A DNA stretch of 64,000 bases from positions 1,026,175-1,090,174 of the forward strand of contig JXTB01000062.1 in assembly GCA_002914805.1 (NCBI GenBank), in the 5' to 3' direction. The DNA is from Parasponia andersonii. Its lineage: Eukaryota; Streptophyta; Magnoliopsida; Rosales; Cannabaceae. The notes below the pieces were generated by a model, which had not been told where the DNA came from, searched no databases, and was given only the letters and a program-made list of their open reading frames with translations. The translations under genes were made by a program, and so were the position numbers. Numbering within the stretch: position 1 is the stretch's first letter; every line of letters begins with the position of its first letter. Below, in pieces: positions 1 to 13,417 of this stretch.

Positions 1-609
1 ACTAACCATGCAGGAGATTCCCATCACTGAACTGTTTTTCTCCGAGGTAACTATTTTCCTACTGGGCATTGTATGCTCACCCCCCTACCTTCCTCCTCAG
101 GTGGTATCCAGTGCGATCTTGGTGATCAAGAGGAGTAAGAGGTCATCATGATTGTAGTTCGCCTCTTGGTAATGCTAGGAGTTTATAGTCGTGGTCTTTG
201 GACTATTTAGATTTTGTGTTAGCATTGAACCAAGATTACTGCTTTCTATTTTGTCTGCAAACTTATATATGCCATTCTGGTATTTGACTTTTTGGTGGAT
301 GATGATGATGTTGGGTTTTGTATTTAATTTCACGTTTTTAAGTAATTGTTTAATCTATGTTTGATGGTGTATACGAACTATGGGAGTGGTTCACATGATG
401 GAATTTTGATTATTTTATTTAAATGGACCATTTTTATAAAAACTAGAACTTTTGACATTTTTCAAATGAATCAAGGAATTTCCCACCTTTGTGAAATTCT
501 CCTTCTGTCATTAGCCCGGGTTTTGGGTCATGAAAAGTTATACCATGTAACGATACTGACAAGCTACTATTCCACTGATGTAGTATCCTTATGATCGGGT
601 GACTAACAC
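1..609. other. Non-coding flank with a possible LTR relic; last exon of DOX-A missing
   Basis: No gene is visible. Positions about 50-340 look like the U5/downstream part of a plant LTR (T/G-rich text after a pyrimidine-rich stretch ending near 100), but no partner copy or boundary is present, so this is only a guess. The fourth exon of the neighbouring dioxygenase pseudogene DOX-A should lie here on the minus strand, and I could not find it. It is probably deleted, replaced or off the edge. Confidence 0.3.
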
Positions 610-786
610 CTCTGCTTGGTCACCAACATTAATAAGAAGAGCCTTCGAATGATTAGAGCTTTAAACCACTCATCATCTTTCATAAGCTGTAGACCTTCGA
701 CAGATTCGTCTTACAAGAAGAGGATAATTGTCATCCCATCTGTGTGAGGTTTGACACCAAGTACAAGGTCAAGCCTCTGACATATG

Positions 787-970
787 TGTTAAACTGTGTT
801 AAACAAAAAATTAGTATTGTAATTAGGAAAATGCTTGTACTCTTCTAACACCTTCTCCTTTTGCATTTCCAGCTTACACATGTTAGTTTGTTACAATGAT
901 TATTCCTCTAATAAATAATATATTTGGTGGTGTTAGCTTTTGCTTTCCGTTATTTCTGAATAATTTATTT
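787..970 (+). repeat. Copia-1 5' LTR
   Basis: It starts with TGTTAAAC, repeated once 10 bp downstream, and aligns with the 3' LTR at 26380-26600 through a shared AT-rich core (for example AATTAGGAAAAT). It lacks about 48 bp present near the end of the 3' LTR, between TTTTGCT and TTGCTTTC, so it is the shorter copy. It is followed directly by the primer-binding site. Confidence 0.8.
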
Positions 971-984
971 TGGTACCAGAGCCA
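971..984 (+). other. Copia-1 primer-binding site (initiator Met-tRNA type)
   Basis: TGGTACCAGAGCCA directly after the 5' LTR differs by one base from the usual plant copia site TGGTATCAGAGCCA, which is complementary to the 3' end of initiator methionine tRNA. Confidence 0.75.
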
Positions 985-992
985 GTGCCACC

Positions 993-1241
993 ATGGTCAC
1001 CACCTTCGATAAATCTCCATTAACATTACTGGGATCTTCCTCTTTACAGCCTATTCCACTGTTCTCCCTCAAATACTAAATCCAAACAATCCATCCTTAT
1101 CACACTTAACAAATCCAAAAAATCACGATTTTTCAAACCTAATAAACCCAGTTTCCCACAACTCAACCCCAAAATCAAGCCCTAGCTCAGTTCATTCTCT
1201 AGCAATTACCTTCACTAAATCAACATCTTATTGTGAAGCTG
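993..1241 (+). pseudogene. Copia-1 gag, N-terminal piece before the Athila-1 insertion
   Basis: An ATG at 993 follows the primer-binding site, as expected for copia gag. The reading frame has several stops. It breaks at 1241, where Athila-1 begins, and resumes in the same frame at 13851 with the conserved L-D-x-x-N-F-L-L-W start of the plant copia gag domain. Confidence 0.65.
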
Positions 1242-2863
1242 TGTTATAAATTTTTATACGCAAGCATACGTATCAAACAAATAATAAAGTAGTGAATAAA
1301 AATATCTTTCTTACAGAGAAATTGCTATAATGCGTTAAGTACTAACCTACACTAGTTATCAATTTATCTAAACAATCAATTTAAAAAAAAAATCTTAAAT
1401 TAAAATTTACACTAAAAGAAAACAAGAAAATAAATAAATAAAATTAAAGAGTGCAAATAATTTATCAAATCACCAATGAAAATAAATATAGGATTACAAT
1501 CTTCATTCTATATATATCTGAATCACTAGTTACCCTCTTTGAATTACTATTTAACCCGAATTGTCAATCAAGAACCCTAGTGTATTTACAAGCCTCTTCC
1601 GATAATCATATAAAAATATCTCCTCTAATTAATTCTCTATATTTCTATGTGAATTAGATTAAGAAAAGATTCATGAAGAGTAAGGTCTTTTAATAATTGC
1701 ACATGTTATATAGGTATATTCCTATCCCATATAAACTCATATAAGTATGATCATGTGTTATTCTATCTAGGTCTAAATCTGAAATTCTTTTTCCAAATTC
1801 ATACAAATTACCAATATCAATTTAAATAGTGATCAAGCAGTTAAAAGCATTAAGAGCAAGATAGAATAAGCAATTCATAAATTAAAATTGCAAAATCAAA
1901 GAGATAACTTCATAATTCAAACTTCATATAGAGATCTCATTCCAATCCTAGAAAATTAATTTAGTTCATAATTAAAATAACAAAACTAAAAATAAAAATT
2001 TGCAACATAATGAAAAACTAAAACAAACAAACAAGGGTTGAGCAGAGTGGGGGAATAATTGAGAATAATTGCAAGTCTCCTCTTCCAATTTAGCCTCCTC
2101 TCTCTGGACTAGTGTGTTTTTCTCCCTAGAATGGTGTATTTTTCTCTTTAGTCCCGTAGCCCTTTTATAGCTGAAGAAAGGGAGTGTTTAAGTTGTACAA
2201 GGATTCCAATATTCAACTCTGATTAGTTGTGTGATGTGTCACTTTCCCATTTACTCTCTTTCTCCTCACGTTTCTGTTCAAAATCTGATACTTTGGCAAT
2301 TATCCGATACGGCACATTTTCGTGAGCTTGGCATGTTCTGGGACTATGATTGGCCGAAGAGAACTCTGACTTTGATTAGGTGATATGGCGTATTTTCATT
2401 GGAACAAAACCTGGTTGTACCATGGCCGAGAAGCACTAGATTAGACACAAAAGCTATCTTCCATCACTTTCTTATGCGTGAGCCTCGACTGTCCCCTATG
2501 TTGCCTTCCCCACTCTCAGCCTCTGTACATAAAGTGCACTCTCTAATCAAGACCATTAATCCGATTAATCCAACGGCTAAGCTTTAATCCGAATTTCTTT
2601 TTTTTTTTCTTCTTTTCTATTTAACCTAAATAAAATCAAAAACCTAAATCTAATAAACATATATTTCAAATTAAATTAACTTAAACTAATTAAATTAAAA
2701 CACCTAAACCTAATAAAATAACATAAAATTTAATAAAACTAAATCTAAACCAAAATAAAATAAAACAACTTAAATTACTTAAAATCTAAATTAAAATTAC
2801 TCTAGGACACACATTTTCAATGAATAAAATAGCACAATTAACTCTATTTTCATAGAGTTATCA
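1242..2863 (-). repeat. Athila-1 3' LTR
   Basis: The 1622-bp LTR spans a plus-strand start TGTTATAAAT and end GAGTTATCA and matches the right-hand copy at 9907-11128 plus 13423-13845. It holds a 25-bp stretch near 2545-2570 that is missing from the other copy. No gene lies in it. Confidence 0.9.
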
Positions 2864-4500
2864 TACCCCCAAACTTAAATTTTTGCTAATCCTCGAGCAA
2901 AAGAAGAAAGAAAACCTAAATAAAACTTCTAAACACCTAAACACGACCCAAACCATGACTAAGTTCAATTCTCAAAATTTGTCTCAAAGATTTGACATAA
3001 TATAAATCTCAAATAAAAACCCCGAACACTATAAACGGTCTGGAATTTCAATTCAAATGTCAATCTGATTCTATTATAGATTAGTGTGTGAGTAAATAAT
3101 TATATTTAATCATATGCAACTCGGATCAGTTTATACAAACAAGTAAGTTATAACAAATCTCAAGATAGAAATATATAAACTCCATAAGCCTGCCTTTCAT
3201 ACCACTCTCCACTAATGTAGACTAACATTACATCAAAAATTATTAGGACTTTATTAAGCTTGTAACACATGGCTAGGGTAATAGATAAGATAATAGACAT
3301 TTTTATGGCTCAAATCACTCTAAGCACGTATATAATTCTCGGATCTTTATACTACTCAACTCAACACTTTATTGATATAACATCCCCAAACTTGTTTTCT
3401 AATTTCTTTTTTCACTCCACATTTTTTCATTGAAGCACTATACTCCAAACTTATGATTTTCTATTTTTTTTTTCACTACAAATTTTCTATTTGTTTTTTC
3501 TTTACTTCTTTTTTTTTTCCTCACATAAGTATAGTACTTTCTTCTTTTTTTTTTTTTTTTTCTATTCATGCCTCAACAAAATAATTCTCCTCAATACCAC
3601 CCTTCCTCCCATATCATATAACTCAATAATATTTTCAACAAAGATCACAATTGTGCTCATGGTGCAGGTTAAAATGTTGGAATCAATTTACAAGCTAGAC
3701 TAAAAATATGGGTGTCAAAGAAAAGGTCAATATAAGCTCAAAAGGGTAAACTAAGGACATATAAGTGTGAAGGGTAAGCTTGAAAGGCTTAAACGATCTA
3801 AAGATGACCTAAATCATGTCTCTAATATAATGCAGTCTAGGATTTCACCTCAAGTGATAATCAAACAGGTTCTAGAGTTTATTAATGAGATTTCAAAAAA
3901 TGTACTTAATCAGCATAAACTTTCTCTAAGTAAGCAAAATAATTAAATGCAACTATTTATGTGCTCAAAATTTCAAGGAATCATAAGCAAAATCAAACTA
4001 ACACAGAATCGAGCACATAGGCAAAAATAACATTCATCATTCTTCCAAGAACCTTATTTAGTTAAATCAAGTTCTTATCATCGACATTTGATCATTAAAC
4101 TAGGTCATAAAAACAAACCTAAAGAAAAAAAAACTAAACTAAACTCTTTTTTTTGTATTTTTGATTTTTTTTTTGAAAAAAAAATTTACTCAAAAATTTA
4201 ATTTCCTATCCCCAAACTTAAAATTAACATTATCTCCAATGTTAAAAATAAAAAAAGAAGGTAAAGAAAACTCCTTCAAATTTTCACATGCATGTGGAGG
4301 CTTCTAATTGAATCATTGAAGTACACATACATCGACCCCCAAACTTGTGTAAGAACTTGAAACACACAAAACAAAACAAACAAAACTTAACAAAAGAAAA
4401 GAAACCTAATAAAGTAAAAATTAAAAGGAAAGGAAAAAGTTCATGGGTTGCCTCCCAAGAAGCGCTTGATTTTAAGTTGTGAGCTTGACTCTCTGTTGCT
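2864..4500 (-). other. Athila-1 non-coding spacer with repeated polypurine motifs
   Basis: The stretch between the end of integrase and the 3' LTR is AT-rich and has no supportable open frame. On the minus strand AAGTTTGGGG occurs at 4336-4346, 4210-4219, 3384-3393 and 2866-2876, with a weaker match at 3443-3452. The copy at 2866-2876 abuts the 3' LTR and should be the functional polypurine tract that primes plus-strand DNA synthesis. Confidence 0.7.
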
Positions 4501-7500
4501 TCAGTTCGGGTTGGACAAATTAATGGAGGTGTTTTCCCTATCAAACTCTCCTCCATAATAATGCTTAATCCATTGTCCATTAGCCTTGAAAATTCGCTTG
4601 GACCCTTCATCTTCAACCTCCACAGCTCCATATGGAAACACTTGGGTGACACGACATGGTCCCGATCACCTGGACTTGAGCTTCCCTGGAAATAATTTTA
4701 ACCGTGAATTGAAGAGGAGTACTCATTGACCTGGTTCAAATAGACGATCTAGTATCTTCTTATCATGCCACCTTTTCATCTTCTCCTTATATAGCTTTGC
4801 ATTTTCATAAGCTTGGAGGCAAAACTCATCCATCTCGTTCAATTGCAAGAGACGTTTAACACTAGCAGCTTGCATATCAAAATTAAGCTTCTTAATTGCC
4901 CAGTACACGCGATGCTCTAACTCCACTGGAAGATGACACGCTTTCTCAAAGACCAATCGATATGAAGACATACCAATTGGAGTCTTATAAGCAGTTCTGC
5001 ATGCCCACAATGCATCGTCTAACCTCCTAGACCAATCCTTTCTGTTGGGAGACACTGTTTTTTCAAGAATTCTCTTCACTTCTCGGTTAGAAATCTCAGC
5101 TTGCCCACTTGTCTGTGGATGATAAGTTGTAGCAATCTTGTGAGCCACACCATATTTAGCAAGAACGGCTTCAAAATTCTTATTACAAAAATGTGTCCCC
5201 TCATCACTGATGATAGCTCGCAGTGTCCAAAATGATTAAAGATATTCTTCTTCAAGAAATTCATCACCACTTTATAATCATTGGTTGGTAATGTTATAGC
5301 TTCCACCCATTTGGACATATAATCTACTGCTACTAGTATATAACGATTACCAAAGGATGGAATGAATGGTCCCATGAAATCTATACCCCAGACATCAAAG
5401 ATTTCCACTTCTAAAATATTATTCAGCGATATTTCATAGCGACAAGAAATATTACCCATTTTTGACACCGATCACATCTAGAGACAACATAATAGGCATC
5501 TTTAAACAGTGTAGGCCAATAGAATCCTGATTGGAGGACTTTTGCTGTAGTCCTTTCACCTCCAGAATGACCTCCATACTCAGAAGAGTGACAGTGATAG
5601 AGTATGTCTTCTATTTCTTCCTTTGGAAAACACCTCCGTATAATTTGGTCGGCATATTGCTTGAATAAAAATGGTTCATTCTAGAAATAGTATTTCACAT
5701 TATGAAGAAACTTTTTCTTCTACTGGAATGTAAGATCTGGAGGTAACTATTTGCTCGCAAGGTAATTAACATAGTCTGCATACCACGGGACACCATACTC
5801 GATGCTAAAGAGTTGCTCATCAGGAAAAGACTCATTGATTAGAGTAATATCTCTTTTTTTCTTTCCATTCTTCAATCTTGAGAGGTGGTCTGCCACTTGA
5901 TTTTCTGTTCCTTTTCAGTCTCGCACTTCAAGATAAAATTCTTGTAATAGGAGTATCCACCTAATCAACCTTGGCTTATGTCCTTTTTGGCAATGAGGTA
6001 TTTAATTGCAGAGTGATCTGTGTAAAAAATTACTTTAATCCCAATTAGATAGGATCTAAATTTGTCAAAGCAAATACCACAGCCAACAACTCTTTCTCAG
6101 TAGTCGTGTAGTTGAGTTGGGCATCATTAAATAGCATGAAACATCATCTCCTTGTTCTGCCCCAAAACTGCCCTAACCGCATAATTGCTTGCATCGCACA
6201 TGAGCTCAAAAGGAATAGACCAGCCTGGCGCAACAATGATAGGAGCTAACACTAGCTTGTTCTTCAAAGTGATAAAGGCTTAAAGGCATGCTTCATTAAA
6301 ATTAAAGACTTCATCTTTTTCCAGCAAGTTACATAATGGTTTGGTAATCTTTGAAAAATCCCTGATGAATCTTCTATAAAATCCAGTATGCCCAAGAAAA
6401 CTATGAACTCCTTTTACATTTACGGGTGGAAGAAGTTTCTCAATAGTCTCTATCTTTACTCTGTCAACTTCAATTCCTTTTCTTGAAACCCGATGCCCAA
6501 GTACAATACCCTCTTAGACCATGAAATAACATTTCTTCTAGTTTAGTACCAAATTAGTGTCTTCACAATGTTTCAATACTAGAGCTAAATTATGTAGACA
6601 CATGTCAAATGAATCACCGAAAACTGAGAAATCATCCATGAATACCTCTAAATATTACTCCACCATATCGGTAAAGATCACCATCATGCATCATTGAAAG
6701 GTGACTGGAGCATTGCATAGGCCAAAGGGCATTCTTCTGAAAGCAAAAGTTCCATAGGAGAAAGTAAATGTGGTATTCTCTTGATCTTCTGGCACTATGG
6801 CAATCTAATTGTACCCCGAGTATCTATCCAAGAAAAAATAGTAATCATGTCCTACTAATCTGTCGAGCATTTGATCAATAAAGGGCAATGGAAAATGATC
6901 CTTCCGAGTTGCTTTATTTAATTTTTGATAGTCCATACAAACTCTCCACCCGGCTACTGTTCTTGTTGGAATAAGCTCGTTATTCTCGTTAGCTACCACT
7001 ATCATACCACCCTTCTTTGGAACACATTGTACCAGGCTTACCCATGAGCTATCAGAAATTGGGTAAATAATCCCGACATCTAACCACTTTATTATCTCTT
7101 TTTTGACTACTTCTTTCATAATTGGATTTAAACGCCGTTGGTGCTCCACTGTAGCCTTATGATTATCATCTAACAGAATTTTATGCATACAAAAGGATGG
7201 ACTAATGCCTCGAATGTCTGCTATCGACCACCCCAAGGCTCTCTTGTATTTTTTCAACCCTCTTAACAATTTCTCCTCCTGTGTGTTATCAAGATCGGCT
7301 GAAATTATAACAGGAAGAGTAGAAGACTTGCCTAAGAAAGCATAGTGCAAATGACTCGGTAATGGCTTTAGTTCTAAAGACAGCGGTTCTTCAATAGATG
7401 GCTTAGTATGAGATTCACTGCCCAATGGTCGCTCTAAAACTTCAAATTTTTGCTTAGTCTTATTAAATCGAGGCACAACATTTAGCAAGTTCAAATACTC

Positions 7501-8279
7501 ATTGGCTTCTAGTATCTCCACATTAAATGAATTAATTAATGAATCTTCAAGTGGGTCTCCAATAGTAGTATTCCCATAAGCTTCATCAACTACTCTGTCA
7601 ACTATATCAATACGAAAACAGTCTTCAGAGTCACTTGAAAACTTCATTGCCTTGAAGACATTGAATGTTTTCTCCTCATTCTGTACTCTCATGGTCAGCT
7701 CTCCTTTTTGTACGTCAATGAGTGTTCTTCTAGTGGCAAGGAATGGCCTACCTAAAATCAAAGGAATATCTCGATCTTCCTCTATGTCCATCACAATAAA
7801 GTCTGCAGGAAAAATAAACTTATCAACCTTGACCAAAACATCCTCGACTATTCACCTTGGGTATATAAGAGATCTATCGGCTAGCTGCTGGGTGACAGTG
7901 GTTGGTCTTGCCTCCCCTAAACCTAATCTTTTAAATATGGTTAGTGACATCAAGTTTATACTGGCTCCCAAATCATATAATGCTTACCCAGAAAATTGCT
8001 CACCAATTCTGCATGAAATAGTACAGCTCCCAGGATCTTTTAGCTTTGGAGGAGGATAGTGTTGCACTCCTCTGTAAGAGCTACTGTCTTCAATTCTCCT
8101 AACCTTCTCTTTTTAGATAGAATATCTTTCATGAATTTAATGTAGCTGGGCATTTGCTCCAGAGCTTATACAAATAGGATATTAATGTGCAACTTCTTAA
8201 ATATCTCCAAAAACCTGAAGAACTACTGGTCAAGTTTCTTCTTCTGAAATCTCTGTGGGAATGGTGGTGGTGGTTTATA
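4501..8279 (-). pseudogene. Athila-1 pol (protease, RT, RNase H, integrase) relic
   Basis: Read on the minus strand, protease is marked by D-L-G-A-S-I-N-L-M near 7960 and I-L-G-R-P-F-L-A near 7740. RT begins around 7000 with K-L-N-K-A-T-R and keeps its F-M-D-D catalytic box near 6635. RNase H follows around 6000-6200, then integrase with D-F-M-G-P-F near 5370 and [11 protein letters not shown] near 5105. The C-terminal F-K-A-N-G-Q motif is near 4570 and the stop is at 4501-4503. The longest open piece is 343 codons (7836-6805). Several stops and shifts interrupt RT, RNase H and the integrase start. Confidence 0.88.
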
Positions 8280-9726
8280 GGGAGTCATCTTAGGCTTAGA
8301 TGTTGCTTTGGTAAGCTCTCCTCGTGTGGTTTCTCTTCAATATTCTCACCCTCAGTCCTAATAGGTTCCTGCACTTCTTTACCACTTCTCAAGGTGATTA
8401 CTTTGTACTGCTCTTTGTTTTCTCTCTTTACATTAACCTCTGCATTCCCTGGCAGTGTTCCTTGAGGACGGTTATTAAAAACATTGGCTAATTGACCCAA
8501 CTGTGTCTCAAAAGATCTCAATATTGCAGCTTGGTTTTGAAGAATTGTATCGTTCTTGGCCATGTACTGCATAATCATCTCCTCAAGTGATGGCTTTTCC
8601 TCTTACTGTGGTGGCAGGGCTTGTTGTACAAATCCAGGTGGAGGCATAGAACATCCAGCTGAAGTGGACTCTTGGTTGTTAGTGTTATTCCAAGAAAAAT
8701 TAGGGTGACTTTTCCATCCTGGGTTGTAGAAATTAGAGTAGGGATTGTTCTATTGTTGATTAAAGTTGTTGACATACTGTGCTGATTCAATACTAAGAGG
8801 ACATTGGCCAATCATATGATTGTCACTGCAACTCTCACAAATTGTATATGGCCTATGTGTTGCCTGAATTCCTATCGAGTCATTCTTCTTGGATAAAGCA
8901 TTAACTTATATTGCTAAGGATGCCATAGTCTCCAATTCATTTATGCTAGCTGCCCTCTTTGGATTCATTCTTTCTGACAGCCACTGGTAGTTATTGGCTG
9001 CCATCTCCTCTAATAGGTCATATGCTTCTTCAGTCGATTTTCCCATTAAGGCGCCTCCAGCTACTGCATCAACTATTGTTCTTAAGTGTCCAATCAAGCC
9101 ATTATAGAATGTTTGAACTAATAACCATTTCAGGATTCCATGATGTGGGCATCTTCTTAACATGTCTTTATACCGCTCCCAGGCCTCATATAGTGATTCA
9201 TTACCGAATTGGACGAAGGAGGGGATATCATTCCGCAGCTTGGCTATCTTTGCTAGTGAAAAAATTTTTGCCAAAAATTTTTGTGCCAAATCATCCCATG
9301 TATTGATTGACCCAGCTGGTAAAGAGTTCAACCAACCCTTAGCTTTATCCTGTAGTGAGAAAGGGAAAAGCCGTAACCTGATTGCATCGTCAGAAGCTCC
9401 ATTGTGCTTAAAAGTATCGCAAATTTCTAGAAAATTCACAACGTGCTGGTTCGGATCATCACTAGGTAATCCTCCAAATTGGACTGAGCTCTGGATCATT
9501 TGATAATAGTGGGCTTCAGTTCGAAGTTATTAGCATTAATGGCAGGTCTTCGAATACTTGAACTGAGGCCATCAATCAATGGGACAACATAATCACGCAG
9601 AGGCTTTGTCTCATCTTGGTCACCCATTAGTGCTGGAGGATCTGCTTGTCGATTTTTGGCTCTTCAAATCTCCCTTAGCATTCTTTTAATTTCAAGATCT
9701 AACGGCAAAAGCTCCTAACTTCTCAT
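8280..9726 (-). pseudogene. Athila-1 gag relic
   Basis: The probable start is the ATG at 9726, with a stop three codons later and the frame regained. The capsid core (9499-8906) is well preserved, with F-L-E-I-C-D-T-F-K and C-P-H-H-G-I. A one-base loss near 9505 joins it to the N-terminal part starting at 9627. A zinc knuckle C-E-S-C-G-D-N-H-M-I-G-Q-C lies near 8830. A conserved linker with R-P-Q-G-T-L-P near 8460 leads into pol. Confidence 0.85.
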
Positions 9727-9885
9727 ACGTCTCATGTACTGCTAAAGAGTACCTGAGATTATAAAAAATAAAATTAAAAAAATAAATAAATATAAATATA
9801 ATAATAATAATAATAAAATAAAAGTTTGAATTAAATCTCAACTAATTGATATTAGTATTAACGAAAAGTTATAAAATAATTTCCC

Positions 9886-9906
9886 CATCAACGGCGCCAA
9901 AAAACT
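9886..9906 (-). other. Athila-1 primer-binding site
   Basis: On the minus strand TTTTTTGGCGCCGTTGATGG follows the 5' LTR by two bases. TGGCGCCGTTG is the usual start of Athila-type sites, reported as tRNA-Asp complementary; the tRNA assignment is from memory of the family. Confidence 0.65.
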
Positions 9907-11128
9907 TGTTATAAATTTTTATACACAAGCATACATATCGAATAAGTAATAAAGTGATGAATAAAGATATCGTTCCCATAGAGAAATTGCTATAATGCGT
10001 TAAGTATTAACCTACACTAATTATCAATTTATCCAAATAATCAATTTAAAAAATTCTAAAATTAAAATTTGAACTAAAAGAAAATAAGAAAATAAATAAA
10101 TAAAATTAAAAAGTGCAAATAATTTATCAAATCACCACTGAAAATAAATCTATGATTACAATTTTCACTCTATGTATGCCTAAATCACTAGTTATCCTCT
10201 TTGAATTACTATTTAACCCGAATTATCAATCAAGAACCATAGTGTATCTATAAGCCTCTTCCGACAGTCATGTAAAAATACCTCCTCTAATTAATTCACT
10301 ATATTCTTATGTGAATTAGATTAAGAAAAGATTCATTAAGAGTAAGGTCTTTCAACAATTGTATATGTTATATAGGTACATTCCTATCCTATATAAACTC
10401 ATATAAGCATGATCATGTGTTATTCTATCTAGGTCTAAATCTGAAATTCCTTTTCCAAGTTCATACAAATTAATAATATCAATTTAAGTGGTGATCAAGC
10501 ACTCAAAATCATTAAGTGCAAGATAGAATAATCAATTTGTAAATTAAAATTGTAAAATCAAAGAGGTAACATCATAGTTCAAAATACATATAGAGATCCC
10601 ATTGCAATCCTAGAAAATTAATTTAGTTCATAACTAAAATAACAAAAATAAAAATAAAAATTTGCAACATAATAAAAAACTAAAACAAACAAACAAGGGT
10701 TTAGCAGAGTGGGGAATGATTGAGAATAATTGCAAGCCTTTTCTTCCAATTTGGTCTCCAATTGCTCTCTCTGTTAAACTCTTTCTCTCTCTGGACTATT
10801 GTGTTTCTCTCTCTAGAATGGTATGTTTTTCCCTTTAGTCCTGTAGCCCTTTTATAGCTGAAGAAAGAGAGTGTTTAAGTTGCAAGGATTCCAATATTCA
10901 ACTCTGATTAGTTGTGTGATGTGTCACTTTCCCATTTACTCTCTTTCTCTCTCTTTTTCTCCTCACGTTTCTATTCAAAATTTGATACTTTGGCAATTAT
11001 CAAATACGGCACATTTTCGTGAGCTTGGCACGTTCTGGGGCTATGATTGGCCGAAGAAAACTCTGACTTTGACTAGGTGATGTGGTGTTTTTTCGTTAGA
11101 ACAAAACCCGGTTGTACCATGGCCGAGA

Positions 11129-13417
11129 TGTGACGCTCCCTAGCTCAACTATACGACTATGTAGGTCAAACTAAGAAGCATTACTCTTTTATAAATTATA
11201 ACTTTTGTTTTGTTCAAAAATTTGGGCCAAATTTAAACTTTTCAAGGTTTAAAACAAAAGAAACTGCGTGGTATTACTTTTTGAAAGTGTCTTTACAAAA
11301 TATATAACCAAAAACTCCTTATCAGTTTATCTTACCATCCACAGTAATATTTACATCACACTAAAATATTAAAATACAACGAAAAAATTGCCCACAAGTC
11401 AAGCTCGTCTACATCTGTATGATCATGGTGACAAGAAAGCGTGCTAGCCAACCAGCAACTCTATACATCATATATATCATCACCTACATCACAGGAACTA
11501 AATGAGCTAATACTCAGTAAGTAAAGATCATGCATGCCCATGAATGTGTTTCATGTATAAACTTTATTGAAATTCCCATTGNNNNNNNNNNNNNNNNNNN
11601 NNNNNNNNNNNNNNNNNNNNNNNNNNNNNNNNAATTGAAATAATACACATAAGCATGTAAGAAAACATCTTGTATCTACTATTGTTCTTGTGATGCAGTT
11701 AAAATAAATCTTCACTTACCTTGTGTCCAGTAGAAAAGATAGTGGAAAGAGTCAGTATCCTCTATGACAAAGTGTGTGGAAGACCTGATATCAATTTTAT
11801 TACTAACATTATCACTACAATATAAAATGTTTAAGGAAAACAAGTACAACACTGAATCACAACTTTTACAAAAGAAAGAACCCTAATCACAAAATAAACC
11901 AAAATATCATCTACTTTCATAAAAACTAGTCCATTTTCTTCTAAATGGTATCATTTGGTTCTAAAAATATTTGGACAGCGCCTCCCCTATTTTTAGGACA
12001 TCCTCACATGATTAAAATCATGGTTAAAGACCTGTAATAACAATCAATAAGCCAATTCCCATTCAAAAAGGATCATTTAGAGCAACCTAGGTACATTTGA
12101 ATTCTTTTCATTTAGACAAAGTTTAAAACCACTTTTACACTTTTCTATTGTCTTAAACAGCAACAAAACAAATATATTTACATCATGGGATCAACAAAAT
12201 ATACATTTCAACTTTATAAAATCATATTACAAGTATGGGAAACTTATTCTAATAATGGAAATACATGAAAACATTTGAATCCACAAGTAGCAAACTTTGG
12301 GGCTTTAAGACTAACTTTAAATCCTCCACTTAAATTCTGTATTTTCAGCCATATATAAGATTTCCTTAGACCTTAATTCATCAAATAAAAGCTTTAATTC
12401 AAGAGAAATTACCAATTCTAAATTCCACAAAAAACTTACCTTGATTAGTTTGAACTTTTGTTGGAGCTCTTGCCTTTTACTTCTACAAAACTGATTTCTA
12501 AGGCTTTGAAATTGATCTTAGGACTCAAGAGGACCTAGGAAGAAGAACTAGTAGAATTACCTTGACTAGTTTGGACCTATCTTGCTTTCTTGAACTCCAA
12601 ATTGAGTTCTACCACTTAGAAACTCTTAGATATGGATAAGGGGAGTTGAGAAAAGTATAGAAATTGGCTAGAGTGGTTCAAGTCGTGGATGGGGAGGAAG
12701 AGGAAAAAAATGACCAGATTTGATCAAAAATCAATACTTAAAGGCTAAGAATGGCATAACTTAAATTTTAAGGGGTATTTTGGATATTTTTCACCTTACT
12801 TTCCATGTGTCCAGCTCTAAAACATCCTTAGCATACTTACCACATTGCTGGTCAATCGTATACACTCAAGTGTAGACCAAAATGATGAAACCTAGCTTAA
12901 AAAGTGAAATCTAGTTATACTTTGACTTATGATCTTATATGGCCATTTTTATTGTAATTTGGTGGAACCTAGCTCCATAACCAATCATTAAACATAAAAA
13001 GAAATTCAATTAGACTCTAATTGATAATGCAAACATAGTATAATTGCCCAATTAATAGAATACACAAAGATGACATTACAAGATTAACCTAAGCTAGCTT
13101 AGTGTAATTAAACACAGTTCAGTACAGTGACTGCCACCTTGTGCTTACCTGGAACGAACATTTTTTTGAAAATGCTAGAAATGAGTCCTAAATATTAAAT
13201 TAAAGCTATTTGATGTGCTAAATACACAGTGAATTTGGCTCTGAAAAGCATGAAAAATACATTTAACTATTAGTATAATAATATATATTAAAAGCATTTA
13301 ACGATCAAAATGAGCAATTCATCATAAAATTGACACTAATTTCATGATATGTCTATTATGTAATATAAACATGTTTATTATTGGCTTATTATGTATGTGA
13401 GAAACTTGGGCATTACA
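11129..13417. mobile_element. Solo LTR inserted in the Athila-1 LTR
   Basis: The 2289-bp insert has ends TGTGACGC...ATTACA and the exact 5-bp target duplication CGAGA at 11124-11128 and 13418-13422. It contains no gag or pol, so a solo LTR left by LTR-LTR recombination is the best reading. Its two ends are imperfect inverted copies (TGTGACGCTC and TGTAATGCCC), so orientation is not settled. It holds the window's only sequence gap. Family not recognised. Confidence 0.75.
11582..11632. other. Assembly gap of 51 N
   Basis: 51 undetermined bases inside the solo LTR. The true length missing here is unknown. Confidence 1.

Noticed and set aside
4284..4652. A 122-codon minus-strand frame as an envelope-like gene
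   Set aside because: It overlaps the integrase C terminus out of frame and continues into AT-rich spacer; no signal peptide or membrane anchor pattern fits.
8959..9503. Plus-strand open frames of 113-115 codons
   Set aside because: They are antisense to the well-supported Athila-1 gag core.
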